The notes beneath the pieces are model-generated. The model was not told where the DNA came from, ran no database searches, and saw only the letters and a program-made list of their open reading frames with translations. The position numbers and the translations under genes were made by a program. 64,000 bases of DNA from Oxalobacter sp. (lineage in GTDB: Bacteria > Pseudomonadota > Gammaproteobacteria > Burkholderiales > Burkholderiaceae_D): assembly GCA_003605115.1 (NCBI GenBank), contig QZKY01000011.1, forward strand, positions 124,001 through 188,000, given 5' to 3'. The number at the start of each line of letters is the position of its first letter. The first letter of the stretch is position 1. Shown piece after piece: positions 1-10,946 of the stretch.

Positions 1-206
1 TCGCTGGCGCTTTGCGCAGCATCGGCATGGAGCGACTGGATCACAAAAACATCCATTCCGCGGACGTTGATGATGGGTCTGGCCTTGTGTTCGCCATCTT
101 CGAACTCGCGTTCTTCGTGTTCGCACAAGGGCAGCCCAAGTTGCTGGCCAACGGCCAGACCAAATTCCCGGCTTGTATTCAGTGCAAAGAGGCGCAAGGT
201 ATTCAT
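1..206 (-). CDS. Ribose-phosphate pyrophosphokinase-like protein, N-terminal part (cut by window edge)
   Basis: Reading the minus strand from an ATG at 204-206 gives about 68 residues before the window ends. They contain [11 protein letters not shown], then [16 protein letters not shown] and [11 protein letters not shown], the opening pattern of ribose-phosphate pyrophosphokinases (first beta strand, then the conserved FxDGE-like segment). The family makes PRPP from ribose-5-phosphate and ATP in the cytoplasm. An in-frame ATG 48 nt upstream (252-254) follows a GGGTGA stretch and could be the true start; it would add 16 residues. The N terminus differs from the housekeeping Prs pattern, so a paralogue is possible. 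It is divergent from sodB. The rest, including the PRPP loop, lies outside the window. Confidence 0.72.
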   Translation of the reverse strand, partial: MNTLRLFALNTSREFGLAVGQQLGLPLCEHEEREFEDGEHKARPIINVRGMDVFVIQSLHADAAQSAS

Positions 207-375
207 GGATGCAGTGCTTAAATGTTCAAGGTGGCGACACGGTGCAATAACCATATCACCCACGCGGCTTTTGCCTTTGCGCAAAGTCATATCAGGGCGC
301 CCTGCACGATTCCTGGAACCGCTTTACAATTCCCTTGCCTATAAAACGAATAACCAACAAAGGAAAGGAAGCACC

Positions 376-954
376 ATGGAGCACACTCTTCCCCCGCTGC
401 CCTATGCAATGGATGCACTGCAACCCCAAATTTCCAAAGAAACCCTGGAGTTCCACTACGGCAAGCACCATCAAGCCTACGTGACTAATTTGAACAATCT
501 CATCAAAGGCACGCCGTTTGAAAATGCTTCACTCGAAGACATCATCAAGAAATCATCAGGCGGCGTGTTCAATAATGCGGCGCAAGTCTGGAACCACACT
601 TTTTTCTGGAACGGACTGAAACCAAAAGGTGGTGGTGCACCGACCGGCGCGCTGGCAACAGCAATCAATGCCAAATGGGGTTCCTTCGATAACTTCAAGG
701 CAGAGTTCACCAAATCCTGCGTCGGTAACTTCGGTTCCGGCTGGACGTGGCTGGTGAAAAAACCGGATGGCACTGTCGATATCGTCAACACTTCCAACGC
801 CGCGACGCCGCTGACGGGCACGGACAAACCGTTGCTGACCTGCGATGTGTGGGAGCATGCCTACTACATCGACTACCGCAACCTGCGCGCGAAGTTTGTT
901 GAGAATTTCTGGCAAATCGTGAACTGGGATTTTGTGGCGAAGAATTTTGCGTAA
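376..954 (+). CDS. sodB: Superoxide dismutase, iron type
   Basis: Converts superoxide to oxygen and hydrogen peroxide in the cytoplasm. The 192-residue length is typical of FeSOD. All four metal ligands can be placed: H27 (in [10 protein letters not shown]), H74 (WNHTFFWN), D157 and H161 ([11 protein letters not shown]). Q70, in NNAAQVWNH, is the outer-sphere glutamine in the position that marks iron rather than manganese enzymes. The ATG at 376 follows an AGGAAAGGAA ribosome site; longer in-frame extensions upstream have no family similarity. It stands alone and is closed by a strong hairpin terminator 75 nt after the stop. Confidence 0.97.
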   Translation: MEHTLPPLPYAMDALQPQISKETLEFHYGKHHQAYVTNLNNLIKGTPFENASLEDIIKKSSGGVFNNAAQVWNHTFFWNGLKPKGGGAPTGALATAINAKWGSFDNFKAEFTKSCVGNFGSGWTWLVKKPDGTVDIVNTSNAATPLTGTDKPLLTCDVWEHAYYIDYRNLRAKFVENFWQIVNWDFVAKNFA

Positions 955-966
955 CTATGAAAGTAA

Positions 967-1003
967 ACAATAAAGTCTGTTGAAGGACAATAAAGTCCGT
1001 TGA
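967..1003. repeat. Tandem 17-nt direct repeat after sodB
   Basis: ACAATAAAGTCTGTTGA (967-983) and ACAATAAAGTCCGTTGA (987-1003) differ at one base and lie 20 nt apart, start to start, just after the sodB stop and before its terminator. Function unknown. It sits in the 3' untranslated region, so it could be a regulator site or a small slippage duplication. Confidence 0.6.
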
Positions 1004-1028
1004 TTTTTTATTGCAACTTGAGCACTAG

Positions 1029-1060
1029 AGAGCGATTCATTTGAATCGCTCTTTTTGTTT
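1029..1060 (+). terminator. Rho-independent terminator of sodB
   Basis: A perfect 10-bp stem AGAGCGATTC / GAATCGCTCT (1029-1038 and 1043-1052) with a 4-nt loop ATTT, followed by TTTTG and more T. It matches a terminator on the plus strand, 75 nt after sodB. Confidence 0.9.
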
Positions 1061-1376
1061 CTGTTGTGAATTCAATGTCTAGAGCTTCTTTATGGGGCTG
1101 AAGCATTACTGATGGTTGGAACAATGGGGTTGGAGACCATCTTGTTATCGGATGAAGCGGCCATTGTGCATCTAGGTGATGGATAGTTAGTTTGAAGCCT
1201 GAACCAGTTATTCGACGCCCTGCACTGGACTCCCAAATGAAAATGGAGGAACGTCGGATCCTATTTACATCTCGGTGAATATCGCCAATAGTTCTTTGCT
1301 CAAACTTCGGAATAAATCTAATATGTCTTGGAAGATGTTCTAGACTTATCGGCGGCAATCAAAGAATATCCATGGC
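1061..1376. other. Intergenic, no supported gene
   Basis: The stretch between the sodB terminator and the end of the EAL gene is A/T-richer than its surroundings. The only sizeable open frame (minus strand, about 116 codons) begins with TTG, has no ribosome site, runs into the sodB terminator hairpin and resembles nothing I recognise. It may be decayed sequence. Confidence 0.4.
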
Positions 1377-3935
1377 TTACATCTCATCGGCAGATATCTT
1401 CACGGGTTTGAAAGAAGACAGGAAATGGGTCATTTCCTCAACCGGCAACGGACGGCTGACCAAATACCCTTGCATCAGGTCGCATTGTAGTAAGTGTAAA
1501 TGGCGCAGTTGCTCCGGGGTTTCAACACCTTCTGCGATGACTTCAAGACCGAGACTATGCCCTAGCGCGATCACCGCTTTGACAATCGACGCGTTGCCGC
1601 TGTTAGTGGTCATGTCACGCACGAAGGACATATCCACCTTCAGGCTGTCTACATCCAGCTGCTGCAGATAGGCGAGAGAAGAATAGCCGGTACCGAAATC
1701 ATCGATCGACAGGCGCACACCGAGGGCTTTCAAATCAGCGAGCACTTTGACTGACCAATCTCGATCCAGCATAACAAAACTTTCAGTGATTTCCAGTTCC
1801 AGCATCTCGGCGGAAATACCTGTTTCCCTTAGAGAATTACTGACTGATTCGAGCAAATTACCTCTGCCGAACTGAACAGCAGAAACGTTTACGGCCGTAC
1901 GACGCGGCGACAAACCAGCGTCTGACCACTGCTTGATCTGGCGACAGGCTGTTTTCAGTACCCAATCTCCCAAATCGACTATGAGACCACATTCCTCTGC
2001 GAGCGGAATAAATGAGGCTGGTGAAATCATGCCGCGCGACGGATGGTTCCAGCGAACTAACGCTTCAAGGCCAATAATTTGGCCACTAACCAATTCAACT
2101 TGCGGCTGATAGTAAAGCGTGAACTCGCCCTGTTCTAAAGCACGGCGCAGATCTGCCTCAAGGGACAAACGTTCCTTGGCGCGACTAGTCATTTCCGGCG
2201 AAAAAAATCGAAGAGCGCCGCGACCCTGAAGTTTGGCTTGATGAACCGCTGCATTGGCGCTGCTAAGCAATGTCTCGGCATTCAGACCATCAACCGGATA
2301 AAGCGCAATACCCACACTGGCACCGACATAAACGGTGCTCCCATCGAGAATATAGGGTATGGATAATGAATCAATGATGCGCTGCGCGACCAGGTCAACG
2401 CCAAGACCATTCCTGTCGCGCTCGACAATGATATTGAATTCATCAGCGGCAATGCGCGCAATGGCATCGACACCATGCAACAGATCTCGCAGTCGTTGTG
2501 CTACCTCTATCAACAATTTATCGCCAGCACTGTGTCCGAAGCTTTCGTTGATGGTTTTAAAGTTATCGATGTTGATGTTCAGTAGAAAAAACTCCGATTG
2601 CCCGTGTTCAGCTTGCTGTATCGCGCGTGAAAGAAACTCGGCAAATAGCGTACGGTTTGGCAAGTGCGTTAATGGATCGCGATGGGTAAAGAAATCAAGC
2701 TTTTCCTCAGCAAAGTGACGCGCGGATATGTCACAATACGAACCACGCAATCCTAACGGTTGCCCGGCATCGCTAAAAACCGGCTTTGCAACATGTTCCA
2801 CCCAGCGCGCGCTGCCATCTTTCCTGTGAATACGTAATATAAGCGGCAGCGCATCGGTACGGCTCCCTTCTTGACTGTTTTCGTTCCAATTCTGTAAATC
2901 GTCAGGATGAATTATCTTTTCCATCAGCTCAGCGTCAGCAAAAAAGTCAGCGGGTGCGTAGCCGGACACCTCCTTGCAGGCTGGCGACATATACAGATAA
3001 CTGCCGTCGGGAGCCCGCCAGTATTCCCAATTAGGGGAGTACTCAGCAAGAATTCGGTACTTCTCTTCACTTTTTTCCAGTAGCGCGGTGCGCTGTTCAA
3101 CCAATTGTTCGAGGGATCTCCGCAGACGACTCAACTCCAGATGGGTGCGCACGCGCGCGCGCACCTCCTCGATATCGTAGGGTTTGGTAATGTAGTCTGC
3201 TGCACCAATACCGAAACCCTTGACCTTTTCTTCTGTAGCCCCTACTACAGTGACGAATATTACTGGTATACGATTCCCTTGAGGCATCGCTTTAATGCGA
3301 CGGCAAACTTCGTAGCCATCCATTTCCGGCATCTTGATATCCAGCAGCACCAAATCCGGCGGCGATGAACTCTGCATCACTTCGATAGCCTTTGCTCCGG
3401 AGTTGGCGACCATGATTCGGTAGTCGTTCTTCAGCCCCTCAAGTAATTCGTGAATGTTTTCCGGAACATCATCAACGACCAGAAGGGTTGGATGATCTGA
3501 GTCGGTATGTGCGGTGATATCGAAAATGACCGGGTTCTTTCGATGGCGCCTCAATTCGATCTGGGTATTGACGCGCGAACACAAAAGATCAGGATTGACC
3601 GGCTTGGTGATGTAATCAGCCACACCAAGTTTGAGACCGCGTGCTTCATCGGCTGTTTCAGCGAGCGCTGTGACAAAAATTACCGGAATGTCCGCAGTCG
3701 CCGGATCTGACTTGAGATGGGACAGCACCGAATAACCGTCCATCCCGGGCATCTTGATGTCTAGCAAAATCAGATCGGGTTGTGGGGTTCGCTTTGCGAG
3801 CTCAAGCGCTTTTTCTCCACTGGTCGCAGCAGAAATTGTATAGTCGTTGCGCAGGATATTCATTAACACATGCAAATTCTCGTGCATATCATCGACAATG
3901 AGAATCTTGGAGCGTTCTTTGATTGTATCGGTCAT
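1377..3935 (-). CDS. Double-receiver response regulator with PAS, degenerate GGDEF and EAL domains (c-di-GMP phosphodiesterase)
   Basis: Predicted to hydrolyse cyclic di-GMP in the cytoplasm under phosphorelay control. Order in 852 residues: receiver 1 (about 9-125, phosphoacceptor D59 in [13 protein letters not shown]), receiver 2 (about 148-265, [16 protein letters not shown]), a short coiled coil, PAS (about 300-410), GGDEF-like, EAL. The cyclase signature reads RIAADEF (AADEF at 496-500) instead of RxGGDEF, so diguanylate cyclase activity is doubtful; the domain may only bind GTP. The EAL part looks active: EALVRW (E624), [31 protein letters not shown] and EGVET are all present. It starts 13 nt after the hybrid kinase stop, so the kinase, which carries its own receivers and an Hpt-like module, is the likely phosphodonor. 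Confidence 0.93.
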   Translation of the reverse strand: MTDTIKERSKILIVDDMHENLHVLMNILRNDYTISAATSGEKALELAKRTPQPDLILLDIKMPGMDGYSVLSHLKSDPATADIPVIFVTALAETADEARGLKLGVADYITKPVNPDLLCSRVNTQIELRRHRKNPVIFDITAHTDSDHPTLLVVDDVPENIHELLEGLKNDYRIMVANSGAKAIEVMQSSSPPDLVLLDIKMPEMDGYEVCRRIKAMPQGNRIPVIFVTVVGATEEKVKGFGIGAADYITKPYDIEEVRARVRTHLELSRLRRSLEQLVEQRTALLEKSEEKYRILAEYSPNWEYWRAPDGSYLYMSPACKEVSGYAPADFFADAELMEKIIHPDDLQNWNENSQEGSRTDALPLILRIHRKDGSARWVEHVAKPVFSDAGQPLGLRGSYCDISARHFAEEKLDFFTHRDPLTHLPNRTLFAEFLSRAIQQAEHGQSEFFLLNINIDNFKTINESFGHSAGDKLLIEVAQRLRDLLHGVDAIARIAADEFNIIVERDRNGLGVDLVAQRIIDSLSIPYILDGSTVYVGASVGIALYPVDGLNAETLLSSANAAVHQAKLQGRGALRFFSPEMTSRAKERLSLEADLRRALEQGEFTLYYQPQVELVSGQIIGLEALVRWNHPSRGMISPASFIPLAEECGLIVDLGDWVLKTACRQIKQWSDAGLSPRRTAVNVSAVQFGRGNLLESVSNSLRETGISAEMLELEITESFVMLDRDWSVKVLADLKALGVRLSIDDFGTGYSSLAYLQQLDVDSLKVDMSFVRDMTTNSGNASIVKAVIALGHSLGLEVIAEGVETPEQLRHLHLLQCDLMQGYLVSRPLPVEEMTHFLSSFKPVKISADEM

Positions 3936-3948
3936 AGTCGAGCCTCAA

Positions 3949-6900
3949 TCATGTGTTGGACTTCAGGCGTTCACGCAAAGCATTAACCAGCGCCATTGCC
4001 TCATCGATTGCAAAGACATCGGCTCTTGCGGCAATCTCGCTGATGGCAGGTTCGTTGATATCGCCAACCAGCCCTGCGCGCAATTCCATCAGCAGTCCTT
4101 CTACGGCACCAAGATCGTATACCAGCGCATGCTCCAAGCGATCCAGATGTTCAAATACTTCTGCGCGACTTAATGGTGTGCCCGCAACCACCGGGGCATG
4201 CATGACAGAAGCCAAGCCGTCGATATCGGCAATCACCTGCAGCAGCAGGTTACGCATATTTTCCAGTTCTACATCGGCTGGCATCTTGCCTTGCTTTAAC
4301 TGGGCATCTATTTCGGCAACTTGTTTATGCAAGGCAGTCGCACTGAGGTTGCCAGTTACCCCACTCAATGCGTGACAGTATTCTTCGGCACGCTTGATGT
4401 CTTGTTCCTGCAGCAGTCCTTTCAGTTTTGTGTCAGCGTCCGAGAAATGCTCACGAAAGCGATGAAGTTGCCTGCGATAAGCGTCAATCTTGCCACCGAT
4501 ACGGCGAATACCCTCACGAGCATCAAGGCTCATTAAAGATAGCAGCTCATGGGGGATTACCGTTGCCAATTGCGTTGCCACCACATGCTTGCTTGCGCCA
4601 AGCCGCTCTTGTGACAAGCGCACCCACTTGGCGAGCACGGTCATGAGCCGGTCTGGTTCAATGGGTTTGGTCACATGGTCGTTCATGCCTGCGGCTTTGG
4701 TCTTCTCGGCATCTTGTGTCATCGCCAGTGCAGTCATGGCAATGACAGGAAGCGTAGCAAAACGCTCGCCTCCTGGCAGCGCTGCCAGCGCGCGGATACT
4801 ACGCGTTGCTTCGAGACCATCCATCGTCGGCATCTGGATGTCCATCAGCACGGCATCGTAAGTATTTTGTCGAACCTTGTCGACGGCTTCCTGGCCATTA
4901 ACCGCCTCGTCTACTTCCATGCCTTCACTACGTAGCAGTTCAAAGGCAAATTCGCGATTGATATCATTATCTTCTACCAATAATAGGCGTGCGCCCGCCA
5001 ATTGTCCGGAGGCCGCTAGTTCAGGTTTGCCTTGGGTCTGCTTTTCATCTTTACCGAGAATCCGCCCACGCCCGAGCACAGAGAGGATGGTGTCAAGCAG
5101 GGTGGAGGGCGACACCGGTTTGATCAGAAAACCGTTTACACCAGCCTGTTCAGCAAGCCGAAACACATCCTCACGACCATAGGCGGTAACCATCACGACT
5201 TTGGGTTGATGTGTAATGCTCGGGTCGCTATGGAGGCGTTGCGTTACTTCATCGCCATTCATGCCTGGCATGCGCCAGTCCATTAACACCAGATCAAAGG
5301 GCTTTTCCCGATTTGCTTTAAGCGCTGCCAGCGCTGAAACTCCGTCAGCAGCTACGCTGACATCAAGATGGAAGTAGCGCAACATTTCGGCCATAATCTC
5401 GCGCGAAACCTCGTTGTCATCCACAACCAGCACGCGGATCCCCTTTAACAGCGGCCCTGCCTGATCGACCAATTCACGTCGATGAACCTGCGCTTTTTGT
5501 GCAATTTTGAATTGCAATGTGAAGCAAACCGTCGAGCCCTTGCCTGGCTGCGAGTCCTCTACCCAGATGCGACCGCCCATCAGTTCTACAAGCTGCTTGC
5601 TGATCGCCAGCCCAAGGCCTGTGCCGCCAAAACGGCGTGTTGTGGTCTGGTCTGCCTGAGTGAATTTCTGGAACAGTTTCTGCTGCATCTCAGGCGACAT
5701 GCCAATACCAGAATCGCGCACACTCACCTGAATGGTGATATCCGTTTCTGTCGAGGAGAGCGCGCGAAGAGCCAACTCAATTTCACCCTGCTCGGTAAAT
5801 TTTACCGAATTGCCGCAGATATTCAGAAACACCTGGCCGAGTCTTAGGGGGTCTCCAATCAATGTCGGCGGGATCGAGGGATCATGGCGAATTAGAAACT
5901 CGAGTCCTTTTTGACCGGCCTGATAACCAATGACATCGGTGATTTGTTCTAATACGACATCAAGCCCGAATTCAACATGCTCCATTTCGAGTTTGCCTGC
6001 TTCGATCTTCGAAAAATCAAGAATGTCGTTGATGATGCCTAGCAATGAATGTGCTGCATTCTGTGCCTTGGTCAGATAGTTGTGCAAAGGCGGTGACATA
6101 TCGGTTCTGAGAGCGAGATACAGCATGCCTAGAACGGCGTTCATCGGCGTACGGATTTCATGGCTCATGTTGGCGAGAAATTGTCCTTTGGCTAAACTTG
6201 CCGCCTCGGCACGGTCGCGAGCCTCAGCCAGCTGGGCGGTACGTTCGGCTACGCGCTGCTCAAGCTCCTCGGCATGACGCTTCAAGTCTTCATGCAGAAT
6301 GCGAACTTGCTCCTCTGCTTTTTGACGTTGGGTAATATCCGTACCTATACTCATAATCTCGGCCACTTGGCCTTGCGCATCATGAACGATCTTGTTAGTC
6401 CAGGAAATCCAGACGCGCTCCCCATTACGTCGCATGTTCTCGTTAACGTTATGCTCGAATGCTTCCGGATCCACCAACACCTGCTCCATTAGCCGTTGCA
6501 AGTTACGCCCCCCGCTTTCTGAGGGAGGCACAATCGTGCCAATCACATGACAACCAAGCAATTCTGCTTCGGTATAACCAAAAAACTTCTGGCCAAATTC
6601 ATTGATAAATGTAATATGCCCATCGCGCGTCCAGCGCAGGATTATGCTGTTGGCGTTTTCCACGAGTTCGCGATATTTCTGCTCATTCAGCGCGAGGCGC
6701 AAATTCACCTCGTTGATTTTTTGCATGGAATCGATCAAATCGTAATTCATCGCCTGCGCAACTTTGATGGCGCGCTCACGACCTGTCACAAGCAACCATG
6801 TCAACCATGTCACCAACAAACTCACAATCAAGCCAACTGTCAAAACCACGGGCTTATAGGTATCGACATGCGCATACATTCCCGGCCGAGCCGTAGTAAC

Positions 6901-7848
6901 AATCGTCCAGGTGTGGCCGCCTAAACTGAGAGCGTTTGTTGATGCCGGTAATAATGGCTGCTGGGACAAAGCGGCCAGATTCCCAGCACTTTCGTACGAG
7001 TCATACATCAGTTTCTCTTTTGTCACGTCCTTTCCGTCGAATATTTCAATGTCGAGATCATCGACCCGCTCTCCTTCTATTCCGCGCATCAAGTCGTCCA
7101 TACGAAATGGCGAGGAGGCCCAGCCCATGATATTGACGCGCCGCTTTTCTAATGTGTTGTGCTGCGTATTTCTCTTGTATACGGGAATCACCATCAGAAA
7201 ACCGGCTTGCTCTTTTCTCTCCGAATCCTGCTTCAGGCAAATCTTTTCGGACATTCCCATTGTGTCGTTGTCACGTGCATATTCCAGGGCGACACGACGC
7301 ACAGGTTCAGAAAACACGTCATAACCAAAAGCACGCAAATTCAGGTCTGTGAATGGTTCGATATAGATGATCGAAGTGTATGGATCGCGCGCGCCTTCTG
7401 GATGAATTTTGTAATCAGGGAAGCCTTCTTTGCGGATGGCCGATAGGTGCTTGTTTAATTCAGAGGCAGGAATGATGCGTACAAACGATATCCCCTGAAT
7501 CCCCGGATAATGAGTCGCCACACGCAACGCCGTGATGTATTGCATGAACTCTTTTCGCCCCACGAAAGTGGAACCTTCAAACAACCCTCTCACGCCCAAG
7601 AGCACTTGCTCATAAGCTTGCAAGCGCTTCTCAATGTGGTCGATTACCTCACGAGTGCGAAGATTGAAATAATCCTTTTTAGCTTTTTCGGCGGAGGTAA
7701 CGGTGAAGTTCCATACAAGCCCGGTGATCAACAAGGATATCGCCAGTACAAGCCAAGGCAAATATCGAATGTTATTTTGCCTGGCAAGGTGGCTGGGAAG
7801 AACCGTGGGTTGAGGTGTCCCGCTGTCTGACGTTTTGGTTATATCCAT
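3949..7848 (-). CDS. Membrane hybrid histidine kinase: CHASE-PAS-HisKA-HATPase-REC-REC-Hpt
   Basis: A 1299-residue phosphorelay kinase in the inner membrane. A transmembrane helix (about 29-50) and a second one (332-354) bracket a periplasmic CHASE domain (about 80-260, including PFRMDDL). Then come a PAS domain (388-506), a coiled coil, and HisKA with the phospho-histidine H563 in [15 protein letters not shown]. The ATPase shows [16 protein letters not shown] and [14 protein letters not shown]. Two receivers follow ([26 protein letters not shown]), then an Hpt-like helical bundle with [13 protein letters not shown], where the histidine is kept but the usual HxLKG lysine is serine. The CHASE ligand cannot be read from sequence. 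It is first in a two-gene operon with the EAL response regulator. Confidence 0.93.
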   Translation of the reverse strand: MDITKTSDSGTPQPTVLPSHLARQNNIRYLPWLVLAISLLITGLVWNFTVTSAEKAKKDYFNLRTREVIDHIEKRLQAYEQVLLGVRGLFEGSTFVGRKEFMQYITALRVATHYPGIQGISFVRIIPASELNKHLSAIRKEGFPDYKIHPEGARDPYTSIIYIEPFTDLNLRAFGYDVFSEPVRRVALEYARDNDTMGMSEKICLKQDSERKEQAGFLMVIPVYKRNTQHNTLEKRRVNIMGWASSPFRMDDLMRGIEGERVDDLDIEIFDGKDVTKEKLMYDSYESAGNLAALSQQPLLPASTNALSLGGHTWTIVTTARPGMYAHVDTYKPVVLTVGLIVSLLVTWLTWLLVTGRERAIKVAQAMNYDLIDSMQKINEVNLRLALNEQKYRELVENANSIILRWTRDGHITFINEFGQKFFGYTEAELLGCHVIGTIVPPSESGGRNLQRLMEQVLVDPEAFEHNVNENMRRNGERVWISWTNKIVHDAQGQVAEIMSIGTDITQRQKAEEQVRILHEDLKRHAEELEQRVAERTAQLAEARDRAEAASLAKGQFLANMSHEIRTPMNAVLGMLYLALRTDMSPPLHNYLTKAQNAAHSLLGIINDILDFSKIEAGKLEMEHVEFGLDVVLEQITDVIGYQAGQKGLEFLIRHDPSIPPTLIGDPLRLGQVFLNICGNSVKFTEQGEIELALRALSSTETDITIQVSVRDSGIGMSPEMQQKLFQKFTQADQTTTRRFGGTGLGLAISKQLVELMGGRIWVEDSQPGKGSTVCFTLQFKIAQKAQVHRRELVDQAGPLLKGIRVLVVDDNEVSREIMAEMLRYFHLDVSVAADGVSALAALKANREKPFDLVLMDWRMPGMNGDEVTQRLHSDPSITHQPKVVMVTAYGREDVFRLAEQAGVNGFLIKPVSPSTLLDTILSVLGRGRILGKDEKQTQGKPELAASGQLAGARLLLVEDNDINREFAFELLRSEGMEVDEAVNGQEAVDKVRQNTYDAVLMDIQMPTMDGLEATRSIRALAALPGGERFATLPVIAMTALAMTQDAEKTKAAGMNDHVTKPIEPDRLMTVLAKWVRLSQERLGASKHVVATQLATVIPHELLSLMSLDAREGIRRIGGKIDAYRRQLHRFREHFSDADTKLKGLLQEQDIKRAEEYCHALSGVTGNLSATALHKQVAEIDAQLKQGKMPADVELENMRNLLLQVIADIDGLASVMHAPVVAGTPLSRAEVFEHLDRLEHALVYDLGAVEGLLMELRAGLVGDINEPAISEIAARADVFAIDEAMALVNALRERLKSNT

Positions 7849-8291
7849 CTGGCGTGGTTGAAAATACCAAAAACATTTGTGTGAAATCCCAATTTTCTGG
7901 AATCATCATAAATTAAATCGCAAATACAAAATGCAGTGGACAACAAATTCTGCTTCATGGAAAGTAAAGTTATCACTACATCAACCCCATGTGTCTGTTC
8001 CGGAACAATATCACGGTGCTGCAAGTGCCCTTTGTGAAACAGCAACTGATTTGCGGTCGATTCAGTACCATTCGCAGTGAGAGTGATTTAATCATATGTC
8101 ACTTCCCCAACTTGAAGCAACATTGCGGAAGTCGGGGTCGAGCAGGTAGCTACGATTTAGCTACAGTTTGAATGTCGGCTTCCGACCCGAAGCAGACTGG
8201 CCGAATTCAAGGTTGCGATTGTTCAGGTAGTTCATATGACACCTTGGTACCATCGAATGTCATGATCCCGTTACTACATAGGGATTCAAAT
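7849..8291. other. Long intergenic region upstream of the hybrid kinase
   Basis: About 440 nt without a convincing gene. It must hold the promoter of the kinase operon on the minus strand. It includes an imperfect hairpin GTCGGCTTC (8174-8182) / GAAGCAGAC (8189-8197) with one mismatch and a 6-nt loop, of a type often seen in decayed intergenic DNA. The neighbouring hemerythrin remnant suggests gene loss here. Confidence 0.4.
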
Positions 8292-8474
8292 TCAAATAAC
8301 AGCCTGACCTTCAAGCTTAAAATATTGCTTCAAGGTCAGTATATATTTTTTGTCTTTAAGGTTGATGTGGTCGAGCCACCACTCCTTGAGATAATCCAGC
8401 AGGATCCCAGGGTTTTTCTCCTCATTGGAACGTCTCATGACCGCAGCAGTTTCATCTGCTAATGCCTTGTGCAA
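8292..8474 (-). pseudogene. Bacteriohemerythrin remnant (C-terminal helices only)
   Basis: The minus-strand frame reads LLDYLKEWWLDHINLKDKKY, which fits the last metal-binding helix of bacteriohemerythrins: His, then Asp five residues later (HINLKD), followed by KKY. Intact proteins of this family bind oxygen at a di-iron centre and have about 130-150 residues. Here the N-terminal helices with the other histidines are missing; the frame upstream is closed by a TGA, and the only start is a TTG. A second frame just upstream (FDGHLS) may be the shifted continuation. I call it a broken gene rather than a short functional one. Confidence 0.5.
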
Positions 8475-8578
8475 TAAGAGAGATGCCCATCAAAATCCGC
8501 AGAACCAGCCTTCTTTAGCAGCGCCTTTTTTACTTTTGTTTTCGACTTGGCGTAAAGTTTTCAGTAATAATCCCAGCG

Positions 8579-9106
8579 TCATTCCCCATCAAACGCGCAC
8601 AGCGAAAACACTCTCAGTCCCTGCGCTTCCAGCTTTTTTGTGCCGCCAAGATCGGGCAAATCAATCACGAAAGCGCACTCAACGACGTCGCCCCCTGATT
8701 CGTCGATCAGCGCTGCGGCAGCTTCGGCCGTGCCGCCGGTGGCAATCAAGTCATCCACCAGCAATACTTTTTCGCCGGGGGCGATGGCGTCGATGTGAAT
8801 CTCAACGCGATCCGTGCCGTACTCCAGTTCGTAATCTTTCCCCATCGTTGCGGCAGGCAGTTTGCCCTTCTTGCGGATGGGCACGAAGCCCACGCCAAGC
8901 TGATAAGCGATGACTGAGCCGAGAATGAATCCGCGCGCCTCGATACCGGCGACTTTGTCAATTTTTATCCCTTTGTACCGCGCGACAAGCTGATCGACTG
9001 CAATGCGCAAACCGGCGGGGTCTTTAAACAGCGTGGTGATGTCGCGAAACATGATCCCCTTTTTCGGGTGATCGGGAATGGTGCGGATGCGAGAGATGAT
9101 CGGCAT
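8579..9106 (-). CDS. apt: Adenine phosphoribosyltransferase
   Basis: Salvages adenine with PRPP to give AMP and pyrophosphate. The 175-residue protein has the N-terminal [20 protein letters not shown] block, EARGFILG, and the PRPP-binding loop [14 protein letters not shown], all diagnostic of Apt. It lies 46 nt downstream of the small acidic-tail gene on the same strand and may be cotranscribed with it. Confidence 0.96.
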   Translation of the reverse strand: MPIISRIRTIPDHPKKGIMFRDITTLFKDPAGLRIAVDQLVARYKGIKIDKVAGIEARGFILGSVIAYQLGVGFVPIRKKGKLPAATMGKDYELEYGTDRVEIHIDAIAPGEKVLLVDDLIATGGTAEAAAALIDESGGDVVECAFVIDLPDLGGTKKLEAQGLRVFSLCAFDGE

Positions 9107-9152
9107 GGCGCGCTTTTCTTTCTATGGTTAATGGTATTGCGGCTGCGTGATT

Positions 9153-9350
9153 TTAACTACAGGGCGTCCACTTATCCCTTTCAAAGGTCATCAGGTCGAT
9201 GAGTTCATCATCATCATCTTCTTCTTCATTGGAAGATGCTGTGGGAGGGGGAGTGGTGGATCCGGTGGCAGTTGCGGGTCGGCCTGCATGCTTCATGCGC
9301 TTGAGCTCATCAGCCATCGCTTCCGGGTTGGGGATGCCGTCTATTTTCAT
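9153..9350 (-). CDS. Small hypothetical protein with acidic C-terminal tract
   Basis: 65 residues beginning MKIDGIPNPEAMADELKRMK. The ATG at 9348-9350 is preceded by CGGAGGATAT, a strong ribosome site, which decides against the longer frame. The middle is rich in Ala, Thr, Pro and Ser, and the tail has an NEEEDDDDE run before LIDLMTF. I do not recognise a family. The acidic tail could be a protein-interaction or metal-binding segment, but that is a guess. It is probably in an operon with apt. Confidence 0.7.
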   Translation of the reverse strand: MKIDGIPNPEAMADELKRMKHAGRPATATGSTTPPPTASSNEEEDDDDELIDLMTFERDKWTPCS

Positions 9351-9420
9351 ATATCCTCCGCGTTTGGATTTTAACGCACCTGTGGACAACAAGGATATGC
9401 TGGTGTTTGTCTGTGTAGTA

Positions 9421-9452
9421 AAAAATGGCGACCCAAGCGGATCGCCATTTTT
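9421..9452 (-). terminator. Terminator of mqo
   Basis: An 11-bp perfect inverted repeat AAAAATGGCGA (9421-9431) / TCGCCATTTTT (9442-9452) with a 10-nt loop. Read on the minus strand it ends in a T run, fitting termination after mqo. The A/T ends make it usable in both directions. Confidence 0.85.
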
Positions 9453-9467
9453 TGCATGAGGGGGGCG

Positions 9468-10946
9468 TTAGATAAGTTGCAGCAACTTGTCGCTGCGCGC
9501 GCGAATGTCGTTGTAGGTTGCGGCACTGCTTTCTAGTGCGCTGATGCGTGCAGGAACGATATCGGCTACTTTGTTATTCCACGCCTTGGCGCGCGAAGGG
9601 AAGCAGCGTTCGATCAAGTCAATCATCACCGATACGCTGACCGATGCGCCGGGAGAAGCGCCAAGCAGGGCAGCGATGGAACCGTCTGCCGCAGCCACGA
9701 CTTCCGTGCCGAATTGCAGGATGCCGCCTTTCTTCGCATCTTTCTTGATGATTTGTACGCGCTGCCCGGCGATTTCCAGACGCCAGTCAGCCGGGTTCAG
9801 TGTCGGGTAAAACTGTCGTAGGGAATCCAGGCGCTTGGCGTGAGACTGCAACACTTCCTTAATCAGATAAACCGTGAGATCCGTGTTGTCACGTGCTACC
9901 GCGAGCATCGGCCAGAGATTGTCCGGGCGAACCGAGAACGGGAGGTCAAAGATGGAGCCATCCTTGAGAAATTTGGTGGTGAAACAAGCATAAGGGCCGA
10001 AGAGCAGCGACGCCTTGCCATTCACCACGCGGTTGTCGAGATGCGGCACAGACATCGGTGGCGCACCAACGGCGGCGCGGCTATACACTTTGGAACCATG
10101 CTGCTTGATGACATCCGGGTTGTCGCAGCGCAGCCATTGGCCGCCGACCGGGAAGCCGCCGAAGCCTTTGCCTTCCGGGATGCCGGACATTTGCAGCAGC
10201 GGCAGTGCGCCGCCGCCTGCGCCGAGGAACACAAAGCGCGATTGCACTTGACGTGATTCACTCGTGAGGCGATTTTTGATGGTGACGAGCCAGCCGTTGT
10301 CCTTGCGTTGGAGGCCGGTTACTTTCTGGTTATATGCGATGGTCGTGCCATCAAGCTTACCAAGATAAGTCAGCAGTTGTGTCGTCAGGTTGCCGAAGTC
10401 GACGTCGGTGCCGCCCGCGGCGTAAGTGGCAGCGAGGCGTTCATCTGAGCGGCGGCCTTGCATCATCAAGGGCATCCATTTCGCCAATGTGGCGTGGTCT
10501 TCTGCGAAAACCATTTCAGCGAAGGCGTGATGGCGCGTCAATGCTTCGTAGCGGGTACGCAGGTAACGAATGTCCTTATTTCCACTGACATAGCTCAGGT
10601 GCGGGGTTGGGTTGATGAAATCACGCGGTGTTCCCAGTGCGCCCTTCGCGACGAGGTGAGACCAGAATTGTTTGGATTCTTCAAACTGACAGTTAATGCG
10701 CACGGCGCGTTGATTGTCGATGGAACCGTCGGCGGCTTCTGGCGTGTAGTTCAGTTCGCATAAACCGGCGTGTCCGGTTCCGGCATTATTCCAGGGGTCT
10801 GAGCTTTCTTGAGCTTCGCGCGAACGCTGTTCGATGACTTCTACTTTGAAGCTCGCATCAAACTCCTTGAGGAGAGCGGCCAGCGTTGCGCTCATGATGC
10901 CCGCACCGACCAGTAGGGCGTCCATTTGTTCGATATTATTCGCCAT
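9468..10946 (-). CDS. mqo: Malate:quinone oxidoreductase
   Basis: Membrane-associated FAD enzyme oxidising malate to oxaloacetate with electrons passed to quinone. The 492-residue length fits the family. The N terminus has the FAD-binding [19 protein letters not shown] motif followed by EVIEQ, then [18 protein letters not shown], a family hallmark, and [11 protein letters not shown] further on. It is followed by its own terminator. The neighbouring glcB supplies malate, so both may serve growth on two-carbon compounds, although each has a terminator of its own. Confidence 0.97.
   Translation of the reverse strand: MANNIEQMDALLVGAGIMSATLAALLKEFDASFKVEVIEQRSREAQESSDPWNNAGTGHAGLCELNYTPEAADGSIDNQRAVRINCQFEESKQFWSHLVAKGALGTPRDFINPTPHLSYVSGNKDIRYLRTRYEALTRHHAFAEMVFAEDHATLAKWMPLMMQGRRSDERLAATYAAGGTDVDFGNLTTQLLTYLGKLDGTTIAYNQKVTGLQRKDNGWLVTIKNRLTSESRQVQSRFVFLGAGGGALPLLQMSGIPEGKGFGGFPVGGQWLRCDNPDVIKQHGSKVYSRAAVGAPPMSVPHLDNRVVNGKASLLFGPYACFTTKFLKDGSIFDLPFSVRPDNLWPMLAVARDNTDLTVYLIKEVLQSHAKRLDSLRQFYPTLNPADWRLEIAGQRVQIIKKDAKKGGILQFGTEVVAAADGSIAALLGASPGASVSVSVMIDLIERCFPSRAKAWNNKVADIVPARISALESSAATYNDIRARSDKLLQLI

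Noticed and set aside
1008-1358. Minus-strand open frame after the EAL gene
   Set aside because: TTG start, no ribosome site, ends inside the sodB terminator hairpin and matches no known family.
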